Positions 1 through 6,266 of a stretch of DNA of 8,245 nucleotides are shown here, piece after piece. Where the stretch lies: the NCBI GenBank assembly GCA_007134665.1, contig SLKH01000303.1, positions 1 to 8,245 on the forward strand. The letters run 5' to 3'. Made by a program: the position numbers and the translations under genes. The notes under the pieces are model-generated. The model ran no database searches and had not been told where the DNA came from. It worked only from the letters and a program-made list of their open reading frames with translations. Within the stretch, counting starts at the first letter, position 1. Each line of letters opens with the position of its first letter. This DNA is from Balneolaceae bacterium. Its GTDB lineage: Bacteria; Bacteroidota; Rhodothermia; Balneolales; Balneolaceae.

Positions 1-117
1 CTGCTGCTTCGGTTGGGTGACGAAACCGGGACAATTGCGAAAGGGTACAGGCCTTATGAAACCCTTGAGTCGCATCTGCATCATTTACTAAATAATATCG
101 AACGATTACAGGATTGA
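1..117 (+). CDS. C-terminal end of an unidentified protein (possibly thioredoxin-fold)
   Basis: Frame 1 is open from the left edge to a TGA at 115-117 and gives 38 residues; the start lies outside the window. The visible tail reads as a short strand (LLLRLGDE), a turn (TGT), a second strand (IAKGYR), then an amphipathic helix beginning PYETLESHL. This strand-strand-helix ending, with a Gly after the second strand, resembles the end of thioredoxin/DsbA-fold proteins, but no active-site motif is visible, so the family is only a guess. It is separated from the next gene by 238 bp of AT-rich DNA and probably belongs to a different transcription unit. Confidence 0.6.
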   Translation: MLLRLGDETGTIAKGYRPYETLESHLHHLLNNIERLQD

Positions 118-355
118 AATCTGCTCCATCATCACACTCGATCGTCGTTATAGTGTAAAGTTAAGATATACTAACAGCGGGAAAAAACTTATTTCGATAA
201 ATTGAATGCGGTTATAATAAGTGATCATACTTTAGGGCAATAAAGATAAAACGGTTTTTTGGGTTAAAATCCTCTAAAATTGGCTTAGATTAAAAGATTG
301 TTTCTATTTTGTTACGACAGCTATAAAAAACAGATGTTCTCTCTGACGCAACTAT
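118..355 (+). promoter_or_regulatory. AT-rich leader, probable promoter region of the receiver/HEAT/glycosyltransferase operon
   Basis: This 238-bp stretch has no convincing ORF and is clearly richer in A+T than the flanking genes. It precedes the first gene of a tightly packed plus-strand train, so the operon promoter should lie here. Candidate elements are a TATAAT at 213-218 and a TATTTTG at 305-311. The latter is one base short of the Bacteroidetes -7 consensus TAnnTTTG, and neither has a well-spaced upstream partner box. No strong Shine-Dalgarno precedes the ATG at 356. No convincing terminator for the upstream gene was seen; only a 5-bp ACACT/AGTGT inverted pair is present near 135-157. 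Confidence 0.25.
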
Positions 356-805
356 ATGAAAACAAATCAATTAACGCTTGATATCGGGGATAGAGAACCG
401 GCAGGATTACCGGATTATGGGATTAAACCTGTATCCATCAGGGATCCTTTGATACTTATGATTGAGGATAATGAAATACTGCTTGAGTTGTTTAATTATA
501 AATTCAAGTCACTGCCATACGATTTTGCAACGAGTAGTAATGGCTGGGAAGGCCTGAAGGTTGCCAAAACACTGAGCCCGGATATTATACTTCTTGATTT
601 GGTATTGCCCGGGTTGCCGGGGCTGAGTGTTTTGAAAAGTATCCGGGAAGCACCTTTTGAAGTTCAGCCAAAAATCATCATTCTTTCCTCTAAAAACAGG
701 GAAAAAGATATCGAAGACGGGTTTGAGCTTGGTGCCGATGACTATATGACCAAACCTTTCATGATGAAAGAAGTTCTTATCCGTGTCCGCAGGTTATTGA
801 AATAG
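356..805 (+). CDS. Stand-alone response regulator receiver (CheY-like, no output domain)
   Basis: This 149-residue protein is a 30-residue N-terminal extension followed by one complete receiver domain (about 31-149). All phosphorylation residues are visible: acidic pair E37/D38, phospho-acceptor D81 at the end of IILLD, switch Ser at 111/112 after KIIIL, and K133 in the TKPF motif. GADDY precedes it at 126-130, as is typical. The chain ends in the last receiver helix, so no DNA-binding or enzymatic output domain is present. It should be a cytoplasmic phospho-switch driven by a histidine kinase encoded elsewhere. The next gene starts 15 bp after its stop, so its target is probably the HEAT-repeat or glycosyltransferase product; that is inference. 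The N-terminal tail is unusual for a CheY-like protein and could be a docking segment or indicate a later true start. The family call is secure; the physiological role is not. Confidence 0.93.
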   Translation: MKTNQLTLDIGDREPAGLPDYGIKPVSIRDPLILMIEDNEILLELFNYKFKSLPYDFATSSNGWEGLKVAKTLSPDIILLDLVLPGLPGLSVLKSIREAPFEVQPKIIILSSKNREKDIEDGFELGADDYMTKPFMMKEVLIRVRRLLK

Positions 806-820
806 ACAGATGACAACTCT

Positions 821-1945
821 ATGGCTTCACAGGCAATAGATTTACTTTGGATTGGTATCTGGTTGCTTGGATGTATCACTTCAATTTTGATTATTGTAGC
901 TATTTTTACACGGTCGGTTAAAAAATGGAGAGCCGAGCGAAGAGAGAGCAGGAAAAAAGAGTACTCAACAATCCTTATCGGTTATTTGACAGGGAATATC
1001 AGGATGGACAAAATTGAACAGTTTATTGAAAATCATCCCGACAGTATCGGACTGATGTTTGAATTGAGCAATGAACTTCAGAATAATCTGCGGGGAAATG
1101 ACAAACAGAAAATCCAAAAACTGCTTTCTCTACCTGTTTTTATCAATCATTATATAAGATTGATCGAGAGCAGATCTGACAAAAAAGTACTCAGGGGATT
1201 GATTTTTTTCAGGGAGCTTGAATGGCTTGCCAGGGGCCATATTCAAAAAATAAGGCCTCTGTTAAACCATAAAGAACGATATATTGTACATGCAGCAGCA
1301 ATTGCAATAATGGCGAGTGAAGATGTTAAGGACAGGGCTTACGCACTGCGATCCCTTTGCAGGAATAAAGATGTAACAAGGCTGGCTGTCTACGAAGTGC
1401 TCTACCGATTCAGAAAACGGGACAAAGAACAGTGGCTGGATGAGGGAAAACACCTTACACTTCTGATCACCGACCCTGATTTGCCGATCAGCCACAGAAC
1501 ATCCATCGCCATTGCAATGGGAGGAATGGGGTATTATTATCATGCACGCTACCTTCTCGATCTGCTCAGGAATACACCGCTTGATGATAAAAATGTACCG
1601 TTTATAGCCGGCTTGATTGAATCTCTCGGTATGCTCCATCATCCGGAAACGATCCTGGAAATACAGCGGCTGCTTTTATCTGTCAATTCTGTTTTGATAC
1701 TTCGGGCTTCAATTCACGCTCTGGCAAAAATTGACGGCAAAGAAGGCATCGAATTACTTTTTCATTTTTTAAGCCAAAAATATGATCTGCAGATTCAGGT
1801 TGAGGCAGCAATCCATATTATCAACATCGATATTCTGGCTTATGAATGGATCTCGGAAACATTTATTCCTGATGATGCAAACCCTGAAATCATCAGGCAG
1901 ATAAAAGCGGAAATCGGTAATGAGAATTTTCTGGCCGGCGTATGA
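821..1945 (+). CDS. Membrane-anchored HEAT-like repeat protein
   Basis: The 374-residue product begins with one hydrophobic segment (about 8-29), followed at once by a very basic stretch (31-46, RSVKKWRAERRESRKK). By the positive-inside rule this predicts an N-terminal anchor with the bulk of the protein in the cytoplasm. From about 120 to 340 it is a run of paired amphipathic helices with Ala/Leu-rich cores, for example around 149-178, 222-250, 258-285, 291-318 and 325-340, in the style of HEAT/PBS-lyase repeats. Such superhelices are protein-binding scaffolds; no catalytic motif is apparent. It sits between a receiver-only regulator (15 bp upstream) and a processive glycosyltransferase whose ATG overlaps its stop. 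A reasonable inference is that it links the phospho-signal to the synthase. An ATG at 810 is in another frame and ends quickly, so 821 is preferred. The repeat assignment is by eye. Confidence 0.85.
   Translation: MASQAIDLLWIGIWLLGCITSILIIVAIFTRSVKKWRAERRESRKKEYSTILIGYLTGNIRMDKIEQFIENHPDSIGLMFELSNELQNNLRGNDKQKIQKLLSLPVFINHYIRLIESRSDKKVLRGLIFFRELEWLARGHIQKIRPLLNHKERYIVHAAAIAIMASEDVKDRAYALRSLCRNKDVTRLAVYEVLYRFRKRDKEQWLDEGKHLTLLITDPDLPISHRTSIAIAMGGMGYYYHARYLLDLLRNTPLDDKNVPFIAGLIESLGMLHHPETILEIQRLLLSVNSVLILRASIHALAKIDGKEGIELLFHFLSQKYDLQIQVEAAIHIINIDILAYEWISETFIPDDANPEIIRQIKAEIGNENFLAGV
1942..1945 (+). other. ATGA start/stop overlap (translational coupling)
   Basis: The glycosyltransferase ATG at 1942-1944 overlaps the TGA stop of the HEAT-repeat gene at 1943-1945. 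No separate Shine-Dalgarno sequence is evident just upstream. This arrangement is a standard sign of translational coupling and suggests the two membrane proteins are made in linked amounts. Confidence 0.85.
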
Positions 1946-3426
1946 ATGCTATCTATTCTATCATACTTGTAGATCTGCTCACCTGGCTGATTCTGGGTTA
2001 TTTTTTTGTTATCAATACGGTGTACCTGGTCCTGCTGGTCGTATCATTCTTTTCAACCAGAAAACTCAATAAATCCCGGGACGCTTATGAAATTACCGGG
2101 TTATTCGATTCTGACCTGTACAAGTCTGTGAGCGTATTGCTTCCGGTCTACAATGAAGAAGAGAATATCAGGTCGACGGTCTATTCACTGATTCAGCTGG
2201 ATTTTAACGATTTTGAAATCATTGTGATCAATGATGGGAGCACAGACAACACTTTTGAGATTCTTCAAAAAGAGTTTGAATTATTTCCTTCCGAACGCTT
2301 TATACCTGAGATTGTACCTCATAAACCCCTGAAGGGGGTGTACAAATCAAACCTGTTTCCAAACCTGATCGTACTGGATAAGGAAAACGGTAAAAAAGCT
2401 GATGCTCTCAATGCAGGTGTCAATGCATCCCGTAAAGATGTGATTTGTAATGTTGACTCCGATTCCTGGCTTGAACCCGATATTCTGAAAAAGATGCTCC
2501 GCGCTTTTGTGGAGGATGAAACATCGATTGCTGTGGGCGGAATCGTACGAATTGCAAATGGGTCAGTTTTTGAAAGAGGGCGGTTGAAACAGATTCTGTC
2601 GCCAAATTCATTTTTGGGAAAAATCCAGGTCGTAGAGTATTTACGCTCATTTCTATTCGGCAGGATCGGATGGTCTTCAGTTGATGGGCTCATTATTATT
2701 TCCGGTGCCTTTGCAGTTTTTGACCGTACGGCACTGATCGAAACCGGAGGTTATAACCGGGAATCTATCGGTGAGGATATAGAAATTGTCGTAAATATGC
2801 ATCAGCATTTTATTGAAAAAGGGAAGCCTTACTCTATGTGTTACCTTCCGGAACCGGTATGCTGGACAAAAGTGCCTGAAAGCTGGGATCAGCTTGCTGC
2901 ACAACGAAATCGCTGGCATCGTGGCCTTGCCGATACACTGTTTAAACATAAAAAGATGATCGGGAATCCGAATTATGGCTGGCTTGGAATGTTTTCGCTG
3001 CCTTTTCATCTGTTCTTTGAGTTACTTGGGCCGATTCTTGAACTTGCCAGTTACCTGTTATTCTTTACACTGATGATAACAGGATTGCTGAATGCAGAGT
3101 TTGCCATACTCTTTATTTTATTCGCTGTCTTATATGGGTTAATACTGTCAGTTGGATCTATTCTCCTTGATGAACTGACCTATAAGCCGCATACCCGTCT
3201 CCGGGATGTATTTTCAATCACGATTCATGCAGTATTTGAGAACTTTGGGTTCAGGCAGCTCCATTTTTGGTGGAGGCTGCGCGGACTTTTTGATTACCTG
3301 AGACGAAATAAGGAATGGAATATAAAGGACCCCAACCCGACACTGACTAATGCACTTCACTGGGGGTGGTTCGCTGCTTTTAATCTGTTCTTTCTCTCAC
3401 TTCTGTACTACGGTATGAGTGCTTAA
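1942..3426 (+). CDS. Processive family 2 glycosyltransferase, integral membrane (BcsA/PgaC-like)
   Basis: This 494-residue GT2 protein has an N-terminal membrane segment (about 8-36), a cytoplasmic GT-A domain (about 62-330), and C-terminal hydrophobic segments near 350-380, 386-410 and 472-491. Signature residues of processive synthases are all visible. LLPVYNEEEN is at 66-75 and D98 is in the INDGSTD nucleotide-binding motif. KADALNAG is at 152-159, the D172/D174 pair is in VDSDS, E278/D279 is the catalytic-base region, and Q321-R324-W325 is QxxRW. Such enzymes polymerise a sugar from a nucleotide-sugar at the inner face of the cytoplasmic membrane and usually extrude the chain. The sugar cannot be read from sequence. 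The chain ends after the last membrane segment with no PilZ domain, so direct c-di-GMP control as in BcsA is not expected. It is coupled to the HEAT gene and follows a receiver gene. No outer-membrane exporter is adjacent. Confidence 0.92.
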   Translation: MNAIYSIILVDLLTWLILGYFFVINTVYLVLLVVSFFSTRKLNKSRDAYEITGLFDSDLYKSVSVLLPVYNEEENIRSTVYSLIQLDFNDFEIIVINDGSTDNTFEILQKEFELFPSERFIPEIVPHKPLKGVYKSNLFPNLIVLDKENGKKADALNAGVNASRKDVICNVDSDSWLEPDILKKMLRAFVEDETSIAVGGIVRIANGSVFERGRLKQILSPNSFLGKIQVVEYLRSFLFGRIGWSSVDGLIIISGAFAVFDRTALIETGGYNRESIGEDIEIVVNMHQHFIEKGKPYSMCYLPEPVCWTKVPESWDQLAAQRNRWHRGLADTLFKHKKMIGNPNYGWLGMFSLPFHLFFELLGPILELASYLLFFTLMITGLLNAEFAILFILFAVLYGLILSVGSILLDELTYKPHTRLRDVFSITIHAVFENFGFRQLHFWWRLRGLFDYLRRNKEWNIKDPNPTLTNALHWGWFAAFNLFFLSLLYYGMSA

Positions 3427-3471
3427 TATTTTTATTCCCATTATTCTTCATTTTTTGTTATCTCCAACTGG

Positions 3472-4368
3472 ATGAAAAGAAAAAAAGAAAAAATTTGTTT
3501 TATATATAATCCATCTGCCGGCAGAGGACGGGCCGGGAGGATTCTTGAGCACCTGAAAGAACGTGCAGATGAATTATGGTATCATGCTGAGTTCCGGGTT
3601 ACACAAAAAGAGAAGGATATCAGTCTTTTTGCAAAAGAAGCAGCCAAGGATTTTAACCTGATCATAGGTTGTGGCGGGGACGGAACGATCAACCAGGTAG
3701 TGAACGGAATAGCGGGGTCGGGTGCCGATCTTGGGGTGATCCCGATTGGAAGCGGGAATGACTTTGCAAATGCACTGGGTTTGCCTTCTGATCCGATGGA
3801 GAATCTGAAGTTGATCCATAACGGAAAAAAGCGGCCGCTTGACCTGATCCGATGCAGCGGAGATGTGGAAACCTGGTGTGCAAACACACTTGGAATTGGA
3901 CTGGATGGCTGGGCAAATTATTATGCCTCCGGTATTAACAGGGTGAAAGGGCAGATGATCTATGTTATCGGTATTCTGAAAGCTGTGTATGCTTACAGGG
4001 GCGGTATGATGAAGCTTTCAATAGACGGTAAAGAAGAAGAGAGAGAGCTATTGATGGTGACGGTATGTAATGGGCCGGAAGAAGGGGGTGGTTTTAAAGT
4101 TGCCCCTGATGCAAGCATATTTGATGGTTATATCGATCTGTTGATATTGGAAAAAATGTCGGTTCCAAGAATTCTGTGGTATTTACCAAAGTTTATCTTT
4201 CAGCCTGGAAAAAAACTGAAAGGCGTGAACAGAATCCGCTGTAAAAAAGTTACCTTAAATACCGAAGCACCCCTCGCAGTTCATTGTGACGGCCAGGGAC
4301 TGGGTATCAATATCAAGGCGATATCAGCAGTTATTGAACCCGGAATGCTTATGGTTATCGTACCGTAA
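3472..4368 (+). CDS. YegS/DagK-family lipid kinase (diacylglycerol kinase catalytic domain)
   Basis: The 298-residue product has normal length for bacterial YegS/BmrU/DgkB-type lipid kinases, which phosphorylate diacylglycerol or related lipids with ATP at the cytoplasmic membrane face. Visible motifs are YNPSAGRGR (12-20), the GGDGT nucleotide loop (68-72), IPIGSGNDFA (90-99), and the C-terminal lobe motif GGGFKVAPDASIFDGYIDL (205-223). Near the end, the usual DGE triad appears as DGQ at 273-275 (codons GAC GGC CAG). The Glu there is widely conserved and implicated in catalysis in DgkB-like enzymes, so this substitution is noteworthy. The gene starts 45 bp after the glycosyltransferase on the same strand and could be read from the same transcript. 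Its true lipid substrate (diacylglycerol, sphingoid base or other) cannot be told from sequence. No clear Shine-Dalgarno is present. Confidence 0.92.
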   Translation: MKRKKEKICFIYNPSAGRGRAGRILEHLKERADELWYHAEFRVTQKEKDISLFAKEAAKDFNLIIGCGGDGTINQVVNGIAGSGADLGVIPIGSGNDFANALGLPSDPMENLKLIHNGKKRPLDLIRCSGDVETWCANTLGIGLDGWANYYASGINRVKGQMIYVIGILKAVYAYRGGMMKLSIDGKEEERELLMVTVCNGPEEGGGFKVAPDASIFDGYIDLLILEKMSVPRILWYLPKFIFQPGKKLKGVNRIRCKKVTLNTEAPLAVHCDGQGLGINIKAISAVIEPGMLMVIVP

Positions 4369-4376
4369 CTGACTTT

Positions 4377-4380
4377 GGAG
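4377..4380 (+). promoter_or_regulatory. Shine-Dalgarno GGAG that fixes the start of the small membrane protein
   Basis: GGAG lies 8 bases before the ATG at 4389 but only 5 bases before an in-frame TTG at 4386. The spacing favours the ATG, giving an 83-residue protein. It is one of the few recognisable ribosome binding sites in this window. Confidence 0.55.
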
Positions 4381-4388
4381 ATTATTTG

Positions 4389-4640
4389 ATGAGGCTGGAA
4401 AAAAGAATATTATTATGGGTCATATGCAGTAATCTCGGAGCCACAGCAGGCGGAATAATTTCATTCTTTATATTCGTCCCGTTCCTGTTTTCTCTTCTGA
4501 TAGGATTATCAATCGGGCTGATTGTTGCCTTTATTCTTGATTATCAGAACAGGAAGAGAGTACTCATCCCTGATAAACTTGCATCAGGGAAAATTTATAC
4601 GAATGGCACCGGCGACAAGCGAAAAAAACCGGCTTCCTGA
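4389..4640 (+). CDS. Small two-helix membrane protein of unknown function
   Basis: An 83-residue protein that I do not recognise. After a short basic start (MRLEKR) come two hydrophobic segments, about 7-30 (with GATAGG) and 32-51, separated by a Pro at 31, as in a tight membrane hairpin. A hydrophilic, basic C-tail (52-83, ending DKRKKPAS) probably faces the cytoplasm. The gene begins 20 bp after the lipid kinase with a good Shine-Dalgarno, so it is likely co-transcribed and the last gene of the train; the next gene is convergent. Size and topology would fit an accessory subunit of the upstream membrane-associated enzymes, but nothing in the sequence proves that. Confidence 0.75.
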   Translation: MRLEKRILLWVICSNLGATAGGIISFFIFVPFLFSLLIGLSIGLIVAFILDYQNRKRVLIPDKLASGKIYTNGTGDKRKKPAS

Positions 4641-4647
4641 TTATCAA

Positions 4648-4839
4648 TTACTGAATTTCATAGTATTCTTCATAGATGTAATCCCAAAAATCTGCCAGGT
4701 CCGATCCACTGTTATGAGGATTCTTTGACTTGGTTGATTTCATTGCATCTCTGCAAGCCTTCTCCTTCGCATCATAATATGCTTTTAACTGATGCTTGGT
4801 GGGATTATCAATCATTTTTTCAAACTTTTCTTCTGACAT
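4648..4839 (-). CDS. Small hypothetical protein (63 aa)
   Basis: A minus-strand ORF with an ATG at 4837-4839 and a TAA at 4648-4650. The product is hydrophilic and rich in Lys, Glu, Asp and Tyr. A predicted helix around 15-36 (KHQLKAYYDAKEKACRDAMK) is followed by a polar linker with SKNPHNSGS and an aromatic acidic C-terminus (ADFWDYIYEEYYEIQ). No membrane segment or known motif is seen. It is probably real: it fills the space up to 7 bp from the convergent gene, overlaps no better ORF, and has protein-like composition. The leader has a purine stretch (AAAGG) very close to the ATG and a hairpin about 25 bp upstream. Function unknown; no family recognised. Confidence 0.55.
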   Translation of the reverse strand: MSEEKFEKMIDNPTKHQLKAYYDAKEKACRDAMKSTKSKNPHNSGSDLADFWDYIYEEYYEIQ

Positions 4840-4863
4840 ACCTTTAAATCTTCATTAATTATT

Positions 4864-4885
4864 ACAGGGTTTAACAAACCCCTGT
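4864..4885. other. Hairpin in the divergent intergenic region
   Basis: ACAGGGTTT and AAACCCCTGT form a 9-bp stem with a single bulged C and a 3-base loop (AAC), ignoring strand. It lies in the 202-bp region between the divergent starts at 4839 (minus) and 5042 (plus). No run of T follows on either strand, so it does not look like an intrinsic terminator. It could be a 5' leader structure or a protein-binding inverted repeat. The remainder of 4840-5041 is AT-rich. A TATAATTG at 5005-5012 is a weak promoter candidate for the reductase. Confidence 0.4.
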
Positions 4886-5041
4886 CTATTAAAATGATAT
4901 TTAAGTTCAAATAATTCAAATAGATCTGCTCAAAAGTTTAAAATTATAGCCAAATTGATGTCTTTTATCGTTATTGAAATCACCAGATGAGTTTTGCAAA
5001 GCCTTATAATTGTGTAACTAACAGATAAATATTGGATAATC

Positions 5042-5941
5042 ATGAAAGAACCACTTCACCCATCGGGACTTAAAATAAGCAGGATTTCGGCTGGTATGTG
5101 GAGGTTAAATGAGTGGGGTAAATCTCAGCGGGAACTTCATAAATTTACAGAGGAGTGTATCAGCCTGGGTGTAACAACCTTTGATCATGCAGATATTTAC
5201 GGCGATTATGGATGTGAACGAATTTTTGGTAAGCTGCTTAAGGGACAAAAAAGCCTGAGAGAGCAGATTGAACTGGTAACCAAATGTGGAATATGCCTGG
5301 TTTCGGATAGAAAACCGGAACACGAAGTAACCCACTATAATTTGTCGGCCGACTATATTGTTACCTCTGTCAATCAATCACTGGTAAATCTGAACACAGA
5401 TTATATCGACCTGTTACTGATACACAGGCCGAGTCCGCTTATGAATGCAGATGACGCGGCTGCAGGTTTAAGCAAAGTTGTGGAGTCAGGGAAAGTGAGA
5501 TATATCGGGGTTTCAAACTTTACCCCGGAACAATTCAGTTTGTTGCAATCGAGACTCGATTTCCCACTGGTCACCAACCAGGTAGAATGTTCTTTGTTGC
5601 ATACAGAACCGATTTTTGATGGTACATTCGAACAATTGCAGGAACTACGGACGAACCCGATGGTTTGGTCTCCTTTTGGAGGCGGGGACCTGTTTACCGG
5701 AGCGGGGAGCCGGGTGCGCCGCATTCAAATGGAGCTTCAGCGTTTATCCGATAAATACGATTCAGGCCCCGATATATTGGCACTGGCATGGCTCCTGAAA
5801 CATCCGGTTAATCCGTTCCCGATTCTCGGAACCGGAAAACTATCCCGGGTAAAAAGTGCGGTAAAAGCATATCAGGCCGAACTCGATTTACAGGATTGGT
5901 TTAAACTTCTTGAAGCCTCAAGGGGAGAGCCGGTACCCTGA
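5042..5941 (+). CDS. Aldo/keto reductase, YdhF-like
   Basis: The 299-residue protein is a full-length single-domain NAD(P)H-dependent aldo/keto reductase (TIM barrel, cytoplasmic). The catalytic tetrad is visible: D48 and Y53 in FDHADIYG, K81 in TKCG, and H128 in LIHRP. Cofactor-site motifs include GVSNF (156-160), NQVE (179-182), WSPFGGG (209-215) and the C-terminal ILGTGKLSRV (261-270). From memory, the pattern closely follows E. coli YdhF along its length: the early MWRL, DHADIYG, VTKCGI, PLMNADD, LQSRLDFPL and the Trp/Phe near the end. The physiological substrate of that group is not established, so only oxidoreduction of a carbonyl compound can be stated. It stands alone, with its own 5' region shared divergently with the small minus-strand gene. 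No strong Shine-Dalgarno precedes the ATG. Confidence 0.95.
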   Translation: MKEPLHPSGLKISRISAGMWRLNEWGKSQRELHKFTEECISLGVTTFDHADIYGDYGCERIFGKLLKGQKSLREQIELVTKCGICLVSDRKPEHEVTHYNLSADYIVTSVNQSLVNLNTDYIDLLLIHRPSPLMNADDAAAGLSKVVESGKVRYIGVSNFTPEQFSLLQSRLDFPLVTNQVECSLLHTEPIFDGTFEQLQELRTNPMVWSPFGGGDLFTGAGSRVRRIQMELQRLSDKYDSGPDILALAWLLKHPVNPFPILGTGKLSRVKSAVKAYQAELDLQDWFKLLEASRGEPVP

Positions 5942-5959
5942 TGATTTGGCTCTGAGGCT
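5914..5959 (+). other. Imperfect hairpin spanning the stop codon of the aldo/keto reductase
   Basis: AGCCTC (5914-5919) pairs with GAGGCT (5954-5959) and AGAGCC (5926-5931) pairs with GGCTCT (5948-5953). One side has a 6-base bulge and the loop is 16 bases, containing the TGA. It is not followed by a T-run, so intrinsic termination is doubtful. It could still stabilise the 3' end of the transcript or slow polymerase. Confidence 0.25.
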
Positions 5960-6266
5960 CCATTCGATGAATATGAAAATAAATTATTGGTTGAAGCATG
6001 TTAAAGACAGCCTTTTAAAATCCTGATCTTTTTGAACGAACTGAACTTCTTTAGGGTACAGTGTCTGAAAATCAGGTGAACAGGATAAAGTTTTTGATTG
6101 GAGATAAGCGACTCTTTTGAGATTAGGATGCTTTTTACGTACATTTTCGCTGGTTTTTATCCGAATGATAATTGTATTACCATTTCGGGTTATTTCATTA
6201 CTGCCTGCTCTGAGCAAGAATTGATATCTAAAAGAATTAAAGTGACAAAGTTAAGAAGACTCTTCA
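5942..6266. other. 325-bp intergenic region without a convincing gene
   Basis: AT-rich DNA between the aldo/keto reductase and the oxoamine synthase. The only open frames are a minus-strand one (5984-6217, TTG start, 77 codons) and a plus-strand one running into the next gene. Both lack a good start, ribosome binding site and recognisable motifs. No tRNA, riboswitch or clear terminator was seen. The promoter of the downstream gene should lie in its right half, but no box could be assigned with confidence. Confidence 0.5.

Noticed and set aside
118..355. Sigma-54 type promoter upstream of the receiver gene
   Set aside because: A TGGC at 281-284 is present but no GC at the required 10-base spacing from the GG follows.
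1262..1642. Minus-strand 126-codon frame inside the HEAT-repeat gene
   Set aside because: It lies wholly inside a well-supported plus-strand gene, has Cys/His-rich random-looking composition and no motif; a shadow frame.
2319..2693. Minus-strand frames across the glycosyltransferase catalytic region
   Set aside because: They overlap the DxD-containing part of a clear GT2 gene, and their translations lack any domain or ribosome binding site.
3574..3916. Three minus-strand frames inside the lipid kinase gene
   Set aside because: All are antisense to the GGDGT/GSGNDF motifs, and none reads like a protein.
4522..4728. Plus-strand 68-codon frame overlapping the small membrane protein and the minus-strand small gene
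   Set aside because: It overlaps two better candidates, has no Shine-Dalgarno and no protein-like pattern; the 4389-4640 frame has a good GGAG and two clean membrane helices.
5984..6217. Minus-strand 77-codon frame in the gap upstream of the oxoamine synthase
   Set aside because: It needs a TTG start with no ribosome binding site and matches no family I know; kept only as a low-interest note on the gap.
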